Notes: generated by a model not told the origin, from the sequence alone. A stretch of 21,644 nucleotides of DNA from Mycobacterium sp. (GCA_028706695.1 JAQTVU010000006.1:1-21644); one strand, 5' to 3'; counted from the stretch's first letter, positions 1 to 7,666 are shown. Made by a program: numbers and translations.

Positions 1-1063
1 CCTTCTCGAACACCGCGATGGCGATGTGGCCGCCGTCGAAGGGCAGCAGCGGCACCAGGTTGATCGCGGCCAGAATCAGGTTCAGCTGGGCCAGGAAGAA
101 CCAGAACGCCACCCACAGCCCGTGGTCGACGGTGTCGCCGCCGATGATGCTGGCGCCGACGACGCTCATCGGCGTCTGCGGGTCACGCTGGCCGCCGCCG
201 ATGGCGTGCAGCAGCGCACCGACCTTGGTGGGGATTGCGACCAACGCCTTGCCCACCTCGCCGGTCAGATCTCCGGTGAACGCCACAGTGGCCGGCACGG
301 CCGAGAGCACGTCATAGTGCGTGGGGGCGAGTCTGACGGCGCCGACGCCGATGGCGCCGACCGTCGAAGCCTCGGGCTGACCGCCCTGGCCGTTGGCCGC
401 ACTGGTCAGGAACCGCCGCGTCGGGGTGACATCGACGTAGGTGGTGATCGGGGTGCCGTCACGCTCGACGACGATCGGCACGGTGCCGTGCAACTTGCGG
501 ACCGCGACGGCCATCTCCTCGAAGCTGGACACCGGAGTGTCGCCCACCTTGACGACGACGTCGCCCGGACGGATCCCGGCCAGCGCCGCCGGACCCGGGC
601 CCGTGCAGCTCGCGAGCTTGCCCGGCGCCACCTCCGGCGCGACACAGGCGGTTTCGCCGATAACCGCCTTGGTGGGCGGGTGCAGGTTCGGCAGTCCCCA
701 CACCAGGGCGATGCCGTAGATCAGCACCAGGCAGATGACGAAGTTCATGCCGGGCCCCGCGAAGAGCACCGCAACCCGCTTCCAGGTCGCCTGCTTGTAC
801 ATCGCACGGTCGGTCTCGTCGGGGGCCAGCTCTTCGACCGGCGTCATGCCGGCGATGTCGCAGAAGCCGCCCAGCGGAACCGCCTTGGCCCCGTACTCGG
901 TCTCCCCGCGGCGCGTCGACCACAGCGTGGGACCGAAGCCGACGAAGTAGCGGCGCACCTTCATGCCGGTCGCGCGGGCGACCCACATGTGACCGCACTC
1001 GTGCAAGGCCACCGAGACGAGGATGGCGAGCGCGAACAGCACAATGCCGATAGCGAACATCAT
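1..1063 (-). CDS. rip1: Rip1 site-2 zinc metalloprotease (3' end cut by window edge)
   Basis: This is an intramembrane protease of the S2P/RseP family. In mycobacteria Rip1 cuts membrane anti-sigma factors and so controls envelope and stress sigma factors (known for the family). I translated the first 354 residues. A first membrane segment carries the zinc motif HECGH at residues 21-25. A GPGMNF segment follows near 120, then one PDZ domain (about 150-240, with PAALAGIRPGDVVVKVGD), and then the LVPLLPFDGGH motif near 340 that supplies the third zinc ligand Asp. The M. tuberculosis protein is about 404 aa, so roughly 50 C-terminal residues lie outside the window. Two ATGs stand in tandem (1063 and 1060). 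The start lies 7 nt beyond the dxr stop, with AAAGG inside the dxr 3' end as a possible ribosome binding site, so the two genes are probably co-transcribed. Identification is very secure. Confidence 0.95.
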   Translation of the reverse strand, partial: MMFAIGIVLFALAILVSVALHECGHMWVARATGMKVRRYFVGFGPTLWSTRRGETEYGAKAVPLGGFCDIAGMTPVEELAPDETDRAMYKQATWKRVAVLFAGPGMNFVICLVLIYGIALVWGLPNLHPPTKAVIGETACVAPEVAPGKLASCTGPGPAALAGIRPGDVVVKVGDTPVSSFEEMAVAVRKLHGTVPIVVERDGTPITTYVDVTPTRRFLTSAANGQGGQPEASTVGAIGVGAVRLAPTHYDVLSAVPATVAFTGDLTGEVGKALVAIPTKVGALLHAIGGGQRDPQTPMSVVGASIIGGDTVDHGLWVAFWFFLAQLNLILAAINLVPLLPFDGGHIAIAVFEK

Positions 1064-1070
1064 CAGGCTG

Positions 1071-2282
1071 CTAGGACCTTTCTAAAGCCATTCCGGAGAC
1101 TCCCGCGGACGCCGCAGTCGCGATCGCGCGCCGCGCCCGCTCGCGTGCCCAACGCTGCGCTTCCAGTACGTCATCCACGTTAGCCGGTGAAGCGGCCCAT
1201 TGGTCGGCGCCGTGCAGCACCTCGGCGATGGTTCTGACGATGGCGGGGAAGCGGATGCGCCCGGCCAGGAACGCCTCCGCCGCCTCCTCGTTGGCGGCGT
1301 TGTAGACGGCGGTCATGCAGCCGCCGGTCCGGCCGGCGTGGCGTGCGAGCCGGACCGCGGGGAACACGTCGTCGTCGAGCGGCTCGAAGTCCCAGCTACC
1401 GGCCGTGCTGAAATCGCACCCTGCGGCCGCGCCCGCCACCCGATGGGGCCAGCCCAGCGCCAAGGAGATGGGCAGCTTCATGTCCGGCGGGCTGGCCTGC
1501 GCGATCGTCGAGCCGTCGACGAACGTGACCATCGAATGAACGATCGACTGCGGGTGTACCACAACCTCGATTCGCTCGTAGGGAACGCCGAACAGCAGGT
1601 GGGTTTCGATGAGTTCGAGGCCCTTGTTCACCAGCGACGCCGAGTTCAGCGTGTTCATCGGGCCCATCGACCAGGTGGGGTGCGCGCCCGCCTGCAAGGG
1701 GGTGACATGCTCGAGGTCGGCGGCGGCGAAGCCCCGAAACGGCCCGCCGGAGGCGGTCAGCACCAGCTTGGCGACCTCGTCGGGAGCGCCGCCGCGCAGG
1801 CACTGGGCCAGCGCGGAATGCTCGGAGTCGACGGGCACGATCTGCCCCGGCCGTGCGGCCCGCAGCACCAGCGGGCCGCCGGCGATCAAGGACTCCTTGT
1901 TGGCCAGCGCCAGCCGGGCGCCCGACTCCAGCGCGGCCAGCGTCGGCCGCAGGCCCAGCGCGCCGACCAGCGCGTTGAGGACGACGTCGGCCTGGGTTTC
2001 CTGCACGAGCCGGGTGACGGCCTCCCGTCCGCTGAAGGGGACATCCCCGGCCCGTCGGGCCGCGCGTTCGTCGGCGATGGCGATGTTGGTGACGCCGGTT
2101 TGGGCGCGTTGCCGCAGCAGCGTGTCCAGGTTGGCTCCCCCGGCGGCCAACCCGACCACCTCGAAACGGTCCGGGTTGGCGGCGATGACGTCCAGCGCCT
2201 GGGTGCCGATCGAGCCGGTACTGCCCAGCACCAGAACCCGCAGGCGGCCCTCGGTGTGGGATTCGGTCGTCGACGTGGTCAC
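1071..2282 (-). CDS. dxr: 1-deoxy-D-xylulose 5-phosphate reductoisomerase
   Basis: Dxr is the NADPH- and divalent-metal-dependent enzyme that turns DXP into 2-C-methyl-erythritol 4-phosphate, the committed step of the MEP isoprenoid pathway. It is cytosolic and the target of fosmidomycin. The NADPH-binding loop GSTGSIGTQ is at residues 20-28. LANKESLIAGG, the metal-binding VDSEHSALAQ segment, HPTWSMGPMNTLNSAS and LVNKGLELIETH follow in family order. The length of 403 aa is normal. I chose the GTG at 2282 because it matches the N-terminus of the M. tuberculosis protein; an in-frame ATG at 2309 would add nine unlike residues. It heads a tightly packed pair with rip1. The DNA upstream is the tail of a decayed IS607-type resolvase, so the promoter must lie in or beyond that remnant. 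Confidence 0.95.
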   Translation of the reverse strand: MTTSTTESHTEGRLRVLVLGSTGSIGTQALDVIAANPDRFEVVGLAAGGANLDTLLRQRAQTGVTNIAIADERAARRAGDVPFSGREAVTRLVQETQADVVLNALVGALGLRPTLAALESGARLALANKESLIAGGPLVLRAARPGQIVPVDSEHSALAQCLRGGAPDEVAKLVLTASGGPFRGFAAADLEHVTPLQAGAHPTWSMGPMNTLNSASLVNKGLELIETHLLFGVPYERIEVVVHPQSIVHSMVTFVDGSTIAQASPPDMKLPISLALGWPHRVAGAAAGCDFSTAGSWDFEPLDDDVFPAVRLARHAGRTGGCMTAVYNAANEEAAEAFLAGRIRFPAIVRTIAEVLHGADQWAASPANVDDVLEAQRWARERARRAIATAASAGVSGMALERS

Positions 2283-2433
2283 CCACTCATTGTGACCCAG
2301 CCGTTGCAAGTGAGTGATATTCGAAGGCGACTTGCACCCGTCTCGGGGTTGTTCGGCAGTCCTGCGGCTGCCTCCCTTCCGCGCCGCTGGACTCGGGGGA
2401 TGTTCTCATGCGCGCGGACGGCGCCGATCGCCG

Positions 2434-2665
2434 GACGGTTACCAGCAGCGCGCTTGCCATACAGCCGCGCACACCTACTGATCCGGGACCCCGTACGGGT
2501 CAGGATCGCGGTCATATCCCACAGCAGATCGTCGTCGACCTCCGATGAATCCACCCCGACGAGTTCTCGGCCCTGGGCGGCGAGCGCGGCTTCGACGTAT
2601 TGCGAGCCGAACCGGCAGAACCGGTCCCGGTGCTCGACCACGATCCGGCCCACCGACGGGCGGTC
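2434..2665 (-). pseudogene. Remnant of IS607-type serine resolvase (orfA)
   Basis: The translation reads VGRIVVEHRDRFCRFG, then YVEAALAAQGRELV, then SEVDDDL..DMTAILT, and finally CARLYGKRAAGNR. This is the C-terminal half of the catalytic domain of IS607-family serine recombinases, which are common in mycobacteria (the IS1538/IS1539 group). The N-terminal part with the MerR-like DNA-binding domain and the catalytic Ser is gone. About seven extra residues (RTGSRIS) interrupt the segment before CARLYG. The frame then runs on through unrelated residues into the dxr start, and no TnpB partner is present. It is therefore a dead fragment. The rest of the gap between dxr and the next gene (2283-2433 and 2666-2914) shows nothing else I recognise apart from promoter sequence for its neighbours. 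Confidence 0.75.
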
Positions 2666-2914
2666 ACCCGCGCGACATCGTTGCGCTCAACCCGCGCCGC
2701 CCGATTCATACCCGTGTTCCTACAGCACACCACCGACAACCACTGACCACTCAGAACGCAACAGCCGGCAGCCCCACCGGCGCCACGCCAACGTGACGCT
2801 CGCGGCGGCGGGGCCCGACCGAACCGGCAGACCCCCGCCACCCGTGTGTCACAATTTCGGCTTAGAAACGCTTTCGACTCTAGAAAAGCCGATCCGATCC
2901 GAAGGGGATTCGCC

Positions 2915-3169
2915 GTGGCCAGTACCGAGGTGGAGCACTTCAACGGCGTCGACGCCGCTGAGGTGCCGTCGGCAGCGTGGGGATGGAGCAGGATCAATCA
3001 CCGCACCTGGCACTACGTCGGCGCGTTCGCCGTCATCTTCCTGCTGGCGATGCTGCGCGGAAACCACGTCGGCCACGTCGAGGACTGGTGGTTGGTCGGC
3101 TTCGCCGCTGCGTCGCTGTTCGTTCTGGTGCGCGATCTGTGGGGCCGCCGCCGCGGCTGGATCAGGTAG
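2915..3169 (+). CDS. DUF2631-type small membrane protein (Rv2876-like)
   Basis: This is an 84-aa protein of unknown function. It starts VASTEVEHFNGVDAAEVPSA and continues with WGWSRINHRTWHYVG. It has two hydrophobic stretches, at about residues 34-49 (HYVGAFAVIFLLAML) and 58-75 (DWWLVGFAAASLFVLVRDL), and a basic tail RRRGWIR. Two transmembrane helices with short ends are likely. The GTG at 2915 is preceded by GAAGGGG at proper spacing. An upstream ATG at 2846 gives residues unlike the family and no good ribosome binding site. In M. tuberculosis the related Rv2876 sits in the mpt83-dipZ-mpt70 cluster between dxr and rlmN. Here that cluster is absent and this gene alone remains. It is convergent with rlmN, and its stop codon directly abuts a tandem repeat array. 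Confidence 0.8.
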   Translation: MASTEVEHFNGVDAAEVPSAAWGWSRINHRTWHYVGAFAVIFLLAMLRGNHVGHVEDWWLVGFAAASLFVLVRDLWGRRRGWIR

Positions 3170-3379
3170 CAGCTACCCGCCTTCGGCGGCCAGCTGTCCG
3201 CAGGCCCCGGCTGATCCGCCCGCGCTCCAGCTACCCGCCTTCGGCGGCCAGCTGCCCGCAGGCCCCGGCTGATCCGCCCGCGCTCCAGCTACCCGCCTTC
3301 GGCGGCCAGCTGCCCGCAGGCCCCGGCTGATCCGCCCGCGCTCCAGCTACCCGCCTTCGGCGGCCAGCTGCCCGCAGGC
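3170..3379. repeat. 58-bp tandem repeat, about 3.6 copies, derived from rlmN 3' end
   Basis: Units begin CAGCTACCCGCCTTCGGCGG at 3170, 3228, 3286 and 3344, exactly 58 bp apart. Unit 1 differs from units 2 and 3 by one base (CAGCTGTCC versus CAGCTGCCC). The fourth, partial copy is the true 3' end of rlmN, encoding ACGQLAAEGG and the stop. Each unit holds a hairpin: arms AGCTACCCGCC and GGCGGCCAGCT around TTC, pairing 9 of 11. The array exactly fills the space between the stop codons of two convergent genes. It looks like duplication of the rlmN tail and may act as a stacked bidirectional terminator (inference). Confidence 0.95.
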
Positions 3380-4441
3380 GGCGCTGATCTCCCGGCCCCG
3401 CGTGTCGCGCACCGTGCACGACACCCCCTTGGCCCGGACGCGACGAACGAACTCCCGCTCCACGGCCTTGGGGCTGGCATCCCAGTCGCTGCCGGGGGTC
3501 GGATTGAGCGGGATCAGATTGACATGCGCCAACGGCCCCAGTGCGCGCTGCAGTCGGCAACCCAACAGATCCGCCCGCCAGGGCTGGTCGTTGACGTCGC
3601 GGATGAGCGCATATTCCACGGACACCCGGCGGCCGGTCGCCTCGGCGTAGTAGCGGGCGGCGTCCAGAGCCTCCCCGACCTTCCAGCGGTTGTTCACCGG
3701 CACCAGCGTGTCACGCAGCTCGTCGTCGGGCGCGTGCAGCGACAGCGCCAGAGTCACCCCGAGGTGTTCGTCGGCCAGCTTGCGGATCGCCGGGGCCAGC
3801 CCCACCGTCGACACCGTCACCGAGCGGGCCGAGATGCCGAACCCGTGTGGCGGCGCGGCGGTGGTGCGCTGCACCGCGGCCAGCACTCTGGCGAAATTGG
3901 CCAGCGGCTCCCCCATCCCCATGAAAACCACGTTCGACAAACGATCACCGAAGTCGTCGCGCAGCGCCGCGGCGGCGGCGCGCACCTGCTCGAGGATCTC
4001 GGCTGTCGACAGGTTGCGGGTGAGCCCGCCCTGGCCGGTCGCACAGAAGGGGCAGGCCATCCCGCAGCCCGCCTGCGACGAAACGCACACCGTGCTGCGC
4101 TGCGGGTAGCGCATCAGCACCGATTCGATAGTGATCCCATCGACGGCCCGCCACAACGTCTTTCGCGTCTGACCCGCATCACAGCTCACCACGGTGGCCG
4201 CGGTGAGCAGCGTCGGGAACATCGCCTCGGAGATCCGGTCGCGCACGGCCGCGGGCAGGTCGGTCATCTGCCGCGGATCGGCGACCAACCGACCGTAGTA
4301 CTGGTGTGCGAGCTGCTTGCCCCGAAACGCCGGCAGGCCCAGCGCTGCGACGGCCGACGCGCGACCCGCCGCGTCCAGGTCGGCCAGGTGCCGCGGCGCC
4401 CCACTCGGGCGCGGATCGGAGAACATCAGCTGTTGGACCAT
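3347..4441 (-). CDS. rlmN: Dual-specificity RNA methyltransferase RlmN (radical SAM)
   Basis: RlmN makes 2-methyladenosine at A2503 of 23S rRNA and A37 of some tRNAs by radical SAM chemistry. The 4Fe-4S motif CGMACPFC supplies Cys126, Cys130 and Cys133. GMGEPLANF and the SLHAPDDELR and LIPLNPTPGSDW segments follow in family order. The second catalytic cysteine, equivalent to E. coli Cys355, is Cys356 in AACGQLA, only nine residues from the end. The length of 364 aa is normal, and the ATG at 4441 agrees with the M. tuberculosis Rv2880c N-terminus. The gene lies 21 nt after cdsA and is the last member of the pyrH-frr-cdsA-rlmN run. Its final codons, including the essential Cys, are the founder of the adjacent 58-bp array. 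Confidence 0.95.
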   Translation of the reverse strand: MVQQLMFSDPRPSGAPRHLADLDAAGRASAVAALGLPAFRGKQLAHQYYGRLVADPRQMTDLPAAVRDRISEAMFPTLLTAATVVSCDAGQTRKTLWRAVDGITIESVLMRYPQRSTVCVSSQAGCGMACPFCATGQGGLTRNLSTAEILEQVRAAAAALRDDFGDRLSNVVFMGMGEPLANFARVLAAVQRTTAAPPHGFGISARSVTVSTVGLAPAIRKLADEHLGVTLALSLHAPDDELRDTLVPVNNRWKVGEALDAARYYAEATGRRVSVEYALIRDVNDQPWRADLLGCRLQRALGPLAHVNLIPLNPTPGSDWDASPKAVEREFVRRVRAKGVSCTVRDTRGREISAACGQLAAEGG

Positions 4442-4462
4442 GACGTGTTCAGTATGGGGCCG

Positions 4463-5389
4463 TCAGGGCACCAGGGTGAGCACTGTCCACGCCGCCACGG
4501 CCGACGGCAGGACGCCGTCGAGCCGGTCCATCAGGCCGCCGTGGCCGGGCAGCAGCCGTCCCATGTCTTTGATGCCCAGGTCCCGTTTGACCTGCGACTC
4601 CACCAGATCGCCGAGCGTGCAGGTCAGCACGAGGACGACGCCCAGCAGCACGCCGATCCACGCCGACCGGCCGGCCAGAAAGACCGCGGTCAGGGTCGCC
4701 GCGGTCACCCCGAGGAGCAAGGAACCGGCGAACCCCTCCCAGGACTTCTTCGGGCTGACCGCCGGGACCATCGGATGCTTCCCGATCAGCACGCCCACCA
4801 GATAGCCACCCACATCGGAGGCCACAACCGTGATCATCAGCCAGAACACCCGGCGCGCGCCGTCGTGGGGGTAGACGAGCAGCGCGGCGAAGGAGGCGAA
4901 CAGCGGCACCCACGCGGCCAGGAAAATCGTCGCGGACGTGTCCCTCAGATAATTCGCCGATGGTGAACCCGCGAACGGCTCGGGCCGTTTCCTGTTGTCC
5001 TGCATGAATAGTCGCCAGATCATGCAGATCACCACCGTGACACCGAATCCCGCCATCGCACCGGCGGCGTGGAAAGGCCATGTCAGCCAGACGATGAGCT
5101 GCCCGCCGGCCAGCAGCGGGAGGACCGGGATGACGTATCCGGCTTCGCGCAGCCGGCGCACCACCTCATGGCTGGCGACGAAGACGGCCCCCGCGACCAG
5201 GACGATCCAGAAGCGCGGAGCAAACAATAGCGTCGCGATCAGCCCGCCGCCGATGGTTGCGCCCACCGCGATCGCGGCCGGCAGGTCGCGGCCGGCCCGC
5301 GAGGTCTTCCTGGGCCGTCGCGGCGCCGACTTTCCGATTGCAGGCGAGCCGTCGGGCGGGGTGCCTTTGCCGGCGTCGGGAGCTGCCAC
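4463..5389 (-). CDS. cdsA: Phosphatidate cytidylyltransferase (CDP-diglyceride synthase)
   Basis: CdsA makes CDP-diacylglycerol from phosphatidate and CTP in the plasma membrane. This is the branch point for phosphatidylinositol (and so PIMs and LAM), cardiolipin and PE. A hydrophilic head of about 35 residues is followed by multiple membrane segments. The C-terminal signature has the form SQVKRDLGIKD, then GRLLPGHGGLMDRLDG, with conserved Ser, Lys, Asp and Gly residues. It also carries the SPKKSWEGFAGS segment typical of the family. At 308 aa it is normal. The GTG at 5389 was chosen because it sits just after the frr stop (22 nt) and gives a family-like N-terminus; the ribosome binding site is poor, so the start is uncertain by a few codons. 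It is in an operon with frr upstream and rlmN downstream. Confidence 0.93.
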   Translation of the reverse strand: MAAPDAGKGTPPDGSPAIGKSAPRRPRKTSRAGRDLPAAIAVGATIGGGLIATLLFAPRFWIVLVAGAVFVASHEVVRRLREAGYVIPVLPLLAGGQLIVWLTWPFHAAGAMAGFGVTVVICMIWRLFMQDNRKRPEPFAGSPSANYLRDTSATIFLAAWVPLFASFAALLVYPHDGARRVFWLMITVVASDVGGYLVGVLIGKHPMVPAVSPKKSWEGFAGSLLLGVTAATLTAVFLAGRSAWIGVLLGVVLVLTCTLGDLVESQVKRDLGIKDMGRLLPGHGGLMDRLDGVLPSAVAAWTVLTLVP

Positions 5390-5411
5390 GGACGTGTCTG
5401 CTGAGCGGCCG

Positions 5412-5969
5412 TTAGACCTCCAGCAACTCGCCTTCTTTATTCTTGACGAGCTCGTCGATCTGGTTGACGTACTGATGGGTGGTCTTGTCGAGATCCTTTT
5501 CCGCGCGACCGACCTCGTCTTCACCGGCCTCGCCGTCCTTCCGGATGCGGTGCAGCTCCTCCATGGCTTTACGACGGATGTTGCGCACCGAAACCTTGGC
5601 GTCCTCCCCCTTGCTTCTGGCTTGTTTGACCAGCTCCCTACGCCGCTCCTCGGTGAGCTGCGGGACGGCCACCCGGATGAGGTTGCCGTCGTTGGTGGGA
5701 TTGACGCCGAGGTCGGAATTGCGGATCGCCGTCTCGATGGCGCCCAGCTGGGCGGACTCGTAGGGCTTGATGACGACCAGGCGCGCCTCGGGGACGTTGA
5801 TGCTGGCAAGCTGGGTGATCGGGGTGTTGCTGCCGTAGTAGTCGATCACGATACGGGAGAACATGCCCGGGTTGGCGCGGCCGGTACGGATGGCTGCCAA
5901 GTCGTCGCGGGCCACCGATACGGCCTTCTCCATCTTCTCTTCCGCGTCGAAGAGAGCCTCATCGATCAT
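5412..5969 (-). CDS. frr: Ribosome recycling factor
   Basis: RRF acts with EF-G to split post-termination ribosomes. The 185-aa protein starts MIDEALFDAEEKMEKAV and has the conserved segments AAIRTGRANPGMF, ITQLASINVPEARL and RNIRRKAMEELHRI, ending in a KNKEGELLEV tail. The domain I helices and the small domain II between them follow the normal order. The ATG at 5969 has a strong GGAGGAG about 9 nt upstream; an in-frame ATG at 6011 would add an Arg-rich leader that is not part of the family. About 148 nt separate it from pyrH, and most of that space is an 18-bp tandem array. The pyrH-frr pairing is widespread in bacteria. Confidence 0.97.
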   Translation of the reverse strand: MIDEALFDAEEKMEKAVSVARDDLAAIRTGRANPGMFSRIVIDYYGSNTPITQLASINVPEARLVVIKPYESAQLGAIETAIRNSDLGVNPTNDGNLIRVAVPQLTEERRRELVKQARSKGEDAKVSVRNIRRKAMEELHRIRKDGEAGEDEVGRAEKDLDKTTHQYVNQIDELVKNKEGELLEV

Positions 5970-6045
5970 CTGCGCCGCTCCTCCTCGTCGGTGCGCTCTG
6001 CGTCGTCGCAAGCGCGGATCGTCAGTCTCCCCTCAGGCGGAGACC

Positions 6046-6130
6046 TCAGGTGGTGACCTTCCCTCAGGTGGTGACCTTCCCTCAGGTGGTGACCTTCCCT
6101 CAGGTGGTGACCTCCCCTCAGGTGGTGACC
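6046..6130. repeat. 18-bp tandem repeat, five copies, built from the pyrH 3' end
   Basis: TCAGGTGGTGACC recurs at 6046, 6064, 6082, 6100 and 6118, exactly 18 bp apart, with spacer CTTCC or CTCCC. The copy at 6118 is the pyrH stop codon with the last codons Val-Thr-Thr. Read in the pyrH direction, every unit is GTC ACC ACC TGA plus GGGAAG, so each copy carries an in-frame stop. A degenerate sixth copy (TCAGGCGGAGACC) lies at 6033. The array sits in the pyrH-frr intergenic leader. Confidence 0.95.
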
Positions 6131-6930
6131 AATGTCCCGATTTTCTCACCGGCCACCGCCCGGGCGATATTGCCATTGGTCAGCAGGTTGAACACCAGGA
6201 TCGGCATGCCATTGTCCATACACAGGCTGAACGCGGTGGTATCGGCCACTCGCAATCCCCGGTCGATGACTTCACGGTGGCTGATCACCGTCAGCATCTC
6301 GGCTTGGGGGTTCACCCGGGGATCTTCGGCGAAGACACCGTCGACCGACTTGGCCATCAGCACCACGTCCGCGCCGATCTCGAGGGCACGCTGGGCCGCC
6401 GTGGTGTCGGTGGAGAAGTACGGCAGACCCATGCCGGCACCGAAGATCACCACCCGACCCTTTTCCAGATGGCGGACGGCGCGCAACGGGAGGTAGGGCT
6501 CGGCGACCTGTCCCATGGTGATCGCGGTCTGGACCCGGGTGACGATGCCCTCCTTCTCCAGGAAGTCTTGCAGCGCGAGGCTGTTCATCACGGTGCCGAG
6601 CATTCCCATGTAATCCGAGCGCGTGCGTTCCATGCCGCGCTGCTGCAGTTGCGCACCGCGAAAGAAATTTCCCCCGCCGATGACCACGGCAACCTGCACG
6701 CCGCTGCGCACCACCTCGGCGATCTGACGGGCAACCTGTCCCACCACGTCGGGGTCCAGCCCGACGTGGCCACCGCCGAACATCTCACCACCGAGCTTGA
6801 GCAACACTCGCGAATATTTGCGCGGGCCGGAAGCAAGACCGGCGTCGCGTGACGTTGTCGGTGTGCCGTTCGCCGGCTCCGGCTTCGGAGCCGCCGCACC
6901 GGCGGCCTGGGACTCCCTGGGCTCCGTCAT
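6118..6930 (-). CDS. pyrH: Uridylate kinase
   Basis: PyrH phosphorylates UMP to UDP with ATP, the entry to UTP/CTP synthesis. Bacterial enzymes are hexamers regulated by GTP and UTP. The 270-aa protein has the P-loop-like KLGGEMFGGG near residues 45-54, then VIGGGNFFRG. These are followed by RTRSDYMGMLGTVMNSLALQ, GAGMGLPYFSTDTTAAQRA and ADVVLMAKSVDGVFAEDPR, all family hallmarks. The ATG at 6930 has GAGGAG 5 nt upstream. That start leaves a hydrophilic, Pro/Ala-rich N-terminal extension of about 37 residues before YSRVLLKLGG, longer than in E. coli but of a kind seen in mycobacteria. The stop codon is the founder unit of the 18-bp array. It is the first gene of the pyrH-frr-cdsA-rlmN run. Confidence 0.96.
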   Translation of the reverse strand: MTEPRESQAAGAAAPKPEPANGTPTTSRDAGLASGPRKYSRVLLKLGGEMFGGGHVGLDPDVVGQVARQIAEVVRSGVQVAVVIGGGNFFRGAQLQQRGMERTRSDYMGMLGTVMNSLALQDFLEKEGIVTRVQTAITMGQVAEPYLPLRAVRHLEKGRVVIFGAGMGLPYFSTDTTAAQRALEIGADVVLMAKSVDGVFAEDPRVNPQAEMLTVISHREVIDRGLRVADTTAFSLCMDNGMPILVFNLLTNGNIARAVAGEKIGTLVTT

Positions 6931-7253
6931 CAGACTCCTCGCATGAGAGCGCCATCCCGGAGGACCTCTTCCGGAACGGCAATTCACATCCTGCCTCATC
7001 GCAGCGCACCGTCAGGCGGTCGGGGTGCACGCTTGACGAATAATGGCCCGATCCCGCAGCCGCCGGCTAAATTCCTTTGCCCGGCGATGTTTGATCGTCG
7101 GGCGGCGTGGGAATCCGCGAGAGTGCGGCGGGAACTCCCCGGTCTTGAGAAGAAGGACTCGGCATCTGCTGCGTTGCCGGAGCGGTCATGGGACCGACCG
7201 GCAAGAGCGTTGAGTCGCTCGCACCACGTACGCCACTGAGGAGGAACTGATCG
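6931..7253. other. Intergenic region between pyrH and the csbD-like gene
   Basis: This 323-bp divergent region holds no convincing gene; short reading frames here look like chance. It must carry the pyrH promoter on the minus strand and the csbD-like promoter on the plus strand. The only motif I would note is the SigF-like match listed separately. A good GAGGAGG ribosome binding site sits just before 7254. Confidence 0.6.
7088..7113 (+). promoter_or_regulatory. Weak SigF/SigB-like promoter match upstream of csbD-like gene
   Basis: TGTTT at 7088-7092 and GGGAA at 7109-7113 are separated by 16 bp. This resembles the alternative stress sigma pattern GTTT-N14-16-GGGWA. It would leave a leader of about 135 nt, which is long. 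It is supported only by motif similarity and by the stress-type gene downstream. Confidence 0.3.
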
Positions 7254-7493
7254 ATGGCGGACACCAACAAGTCGGGACCCGCGGAGGCCGTGAAAGGCGT
7301 CGTCGAGGACGTCAAGGGCAAGGCAAAAGAGGCCGTCGGCGCGGTGACCGGTCAGGACGACCTCACGCGTGAGGGCCAGGCCCAGCAGGACAAGGCGGAA
7401 GCGCAGCGCGACGCCGCGCGCAAGGAAGCCGAAGCAGACGCCGCCCGCGGCAGCGCCGAGGTCGCTGAGAAGCGCCAGCAGTCCAACCAGTAA
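7254..7493 (+). CDS. CsbD-family general stress protein
   Basis: This is a 79-aa, very hydrophilic, Ala/Lys/Glu/Gln-rich protein of the CsbD-like type, some of which are annotated as microaggregate-binding protein 1-like in actinobacteria. The conserved core is the KGVVEDVKGKAKEAVGAVTG segment at residues 14-33, followed by a charged helical tail of Ala/Glu/Lys repeats with no hydrophobic segment. CsbD in Bacillus is a SigB-dependent stress protein of unknown biochemical function. The ATG at 7254 is preceded by GAGGAGG at about 9 nt. The gene stands alone on the plus strand with a strong hairpin 10 nt after its stop. It opens the accessory block that also contains other stress-type genes. Confidence 0.85.
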   Translation: MADTNKSGPAEAVKGVVEDVKGKAKEAVGAVTGQDDLTREGQAQQDKAEAQRDAARKEAEADAARGSAEVAEKRQQSNQ

Positions 7494-7503
7494 CTTGCAG
7501 GAA

Positions 7504-7538
7504 GATGGGTCCGGCCATGCGTGCCGGTCGGACCCATC
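7504..7538 (+). terminator. Hairpin terminator after csbD-like gene
   Basis: Perfect 10-bp arms GATGGGTCCG (7504-7513) and CGGACCCATC (7529-7538) enclose a 15-nt GC-rich loop. It starts 10 nt past the stop codon. A proper T tract is missing (only CTTTCTGG follows), as is usual for mycobacterial hairpin terminators. Confidence 0.7.
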
Positions 7539-7634
7539 GACTTTCTGGGGCCCAAGCCAAAACCTTTCCAGCCCGCCACGACGTGGCCCTGCCGCGGACA
7601 CGACCACCGGTTGATCGACCCGCACCCACCCCTT

Positions 7635-7664
7635 GTGTTTCACCAGCCGGTGTTTCACCAGCCC
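7635..7664. repeat. 15-bp direct repeat, two copies, abutting the acyltransferase stop
   Basis: GTGTTTCACCAGCCG at 7635-7649 is followed at once by GTGTTTCACCAGCCC at 7650-7664, 14 of 15 identical. The second copy ends two bases from the stop codon of the minus-strand acyltransferase (7667-7669). Confidence 0.85.
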
Positions 7665-7666
7665 CC

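Noticed and set aside
26..1183. Long plus-strand frame (385 aa) across rip1
   Set aside because: Arg/Gly/His-rich shadow of rip1 on the other strand. The minus-strand frame gives the full S2P motif set.
1200..3272. 690-aa plus-strand frame
   Set aside because: Shadow of dxr plus intergenic DNA; composition is typical of antisense GC-rich frames and no domain is seen.
3170..3379. CRISPR array
   Set aside because: Copies are directly adjacent with no unique spacers and derive from a gene end, so this is a plain tandem repeat.
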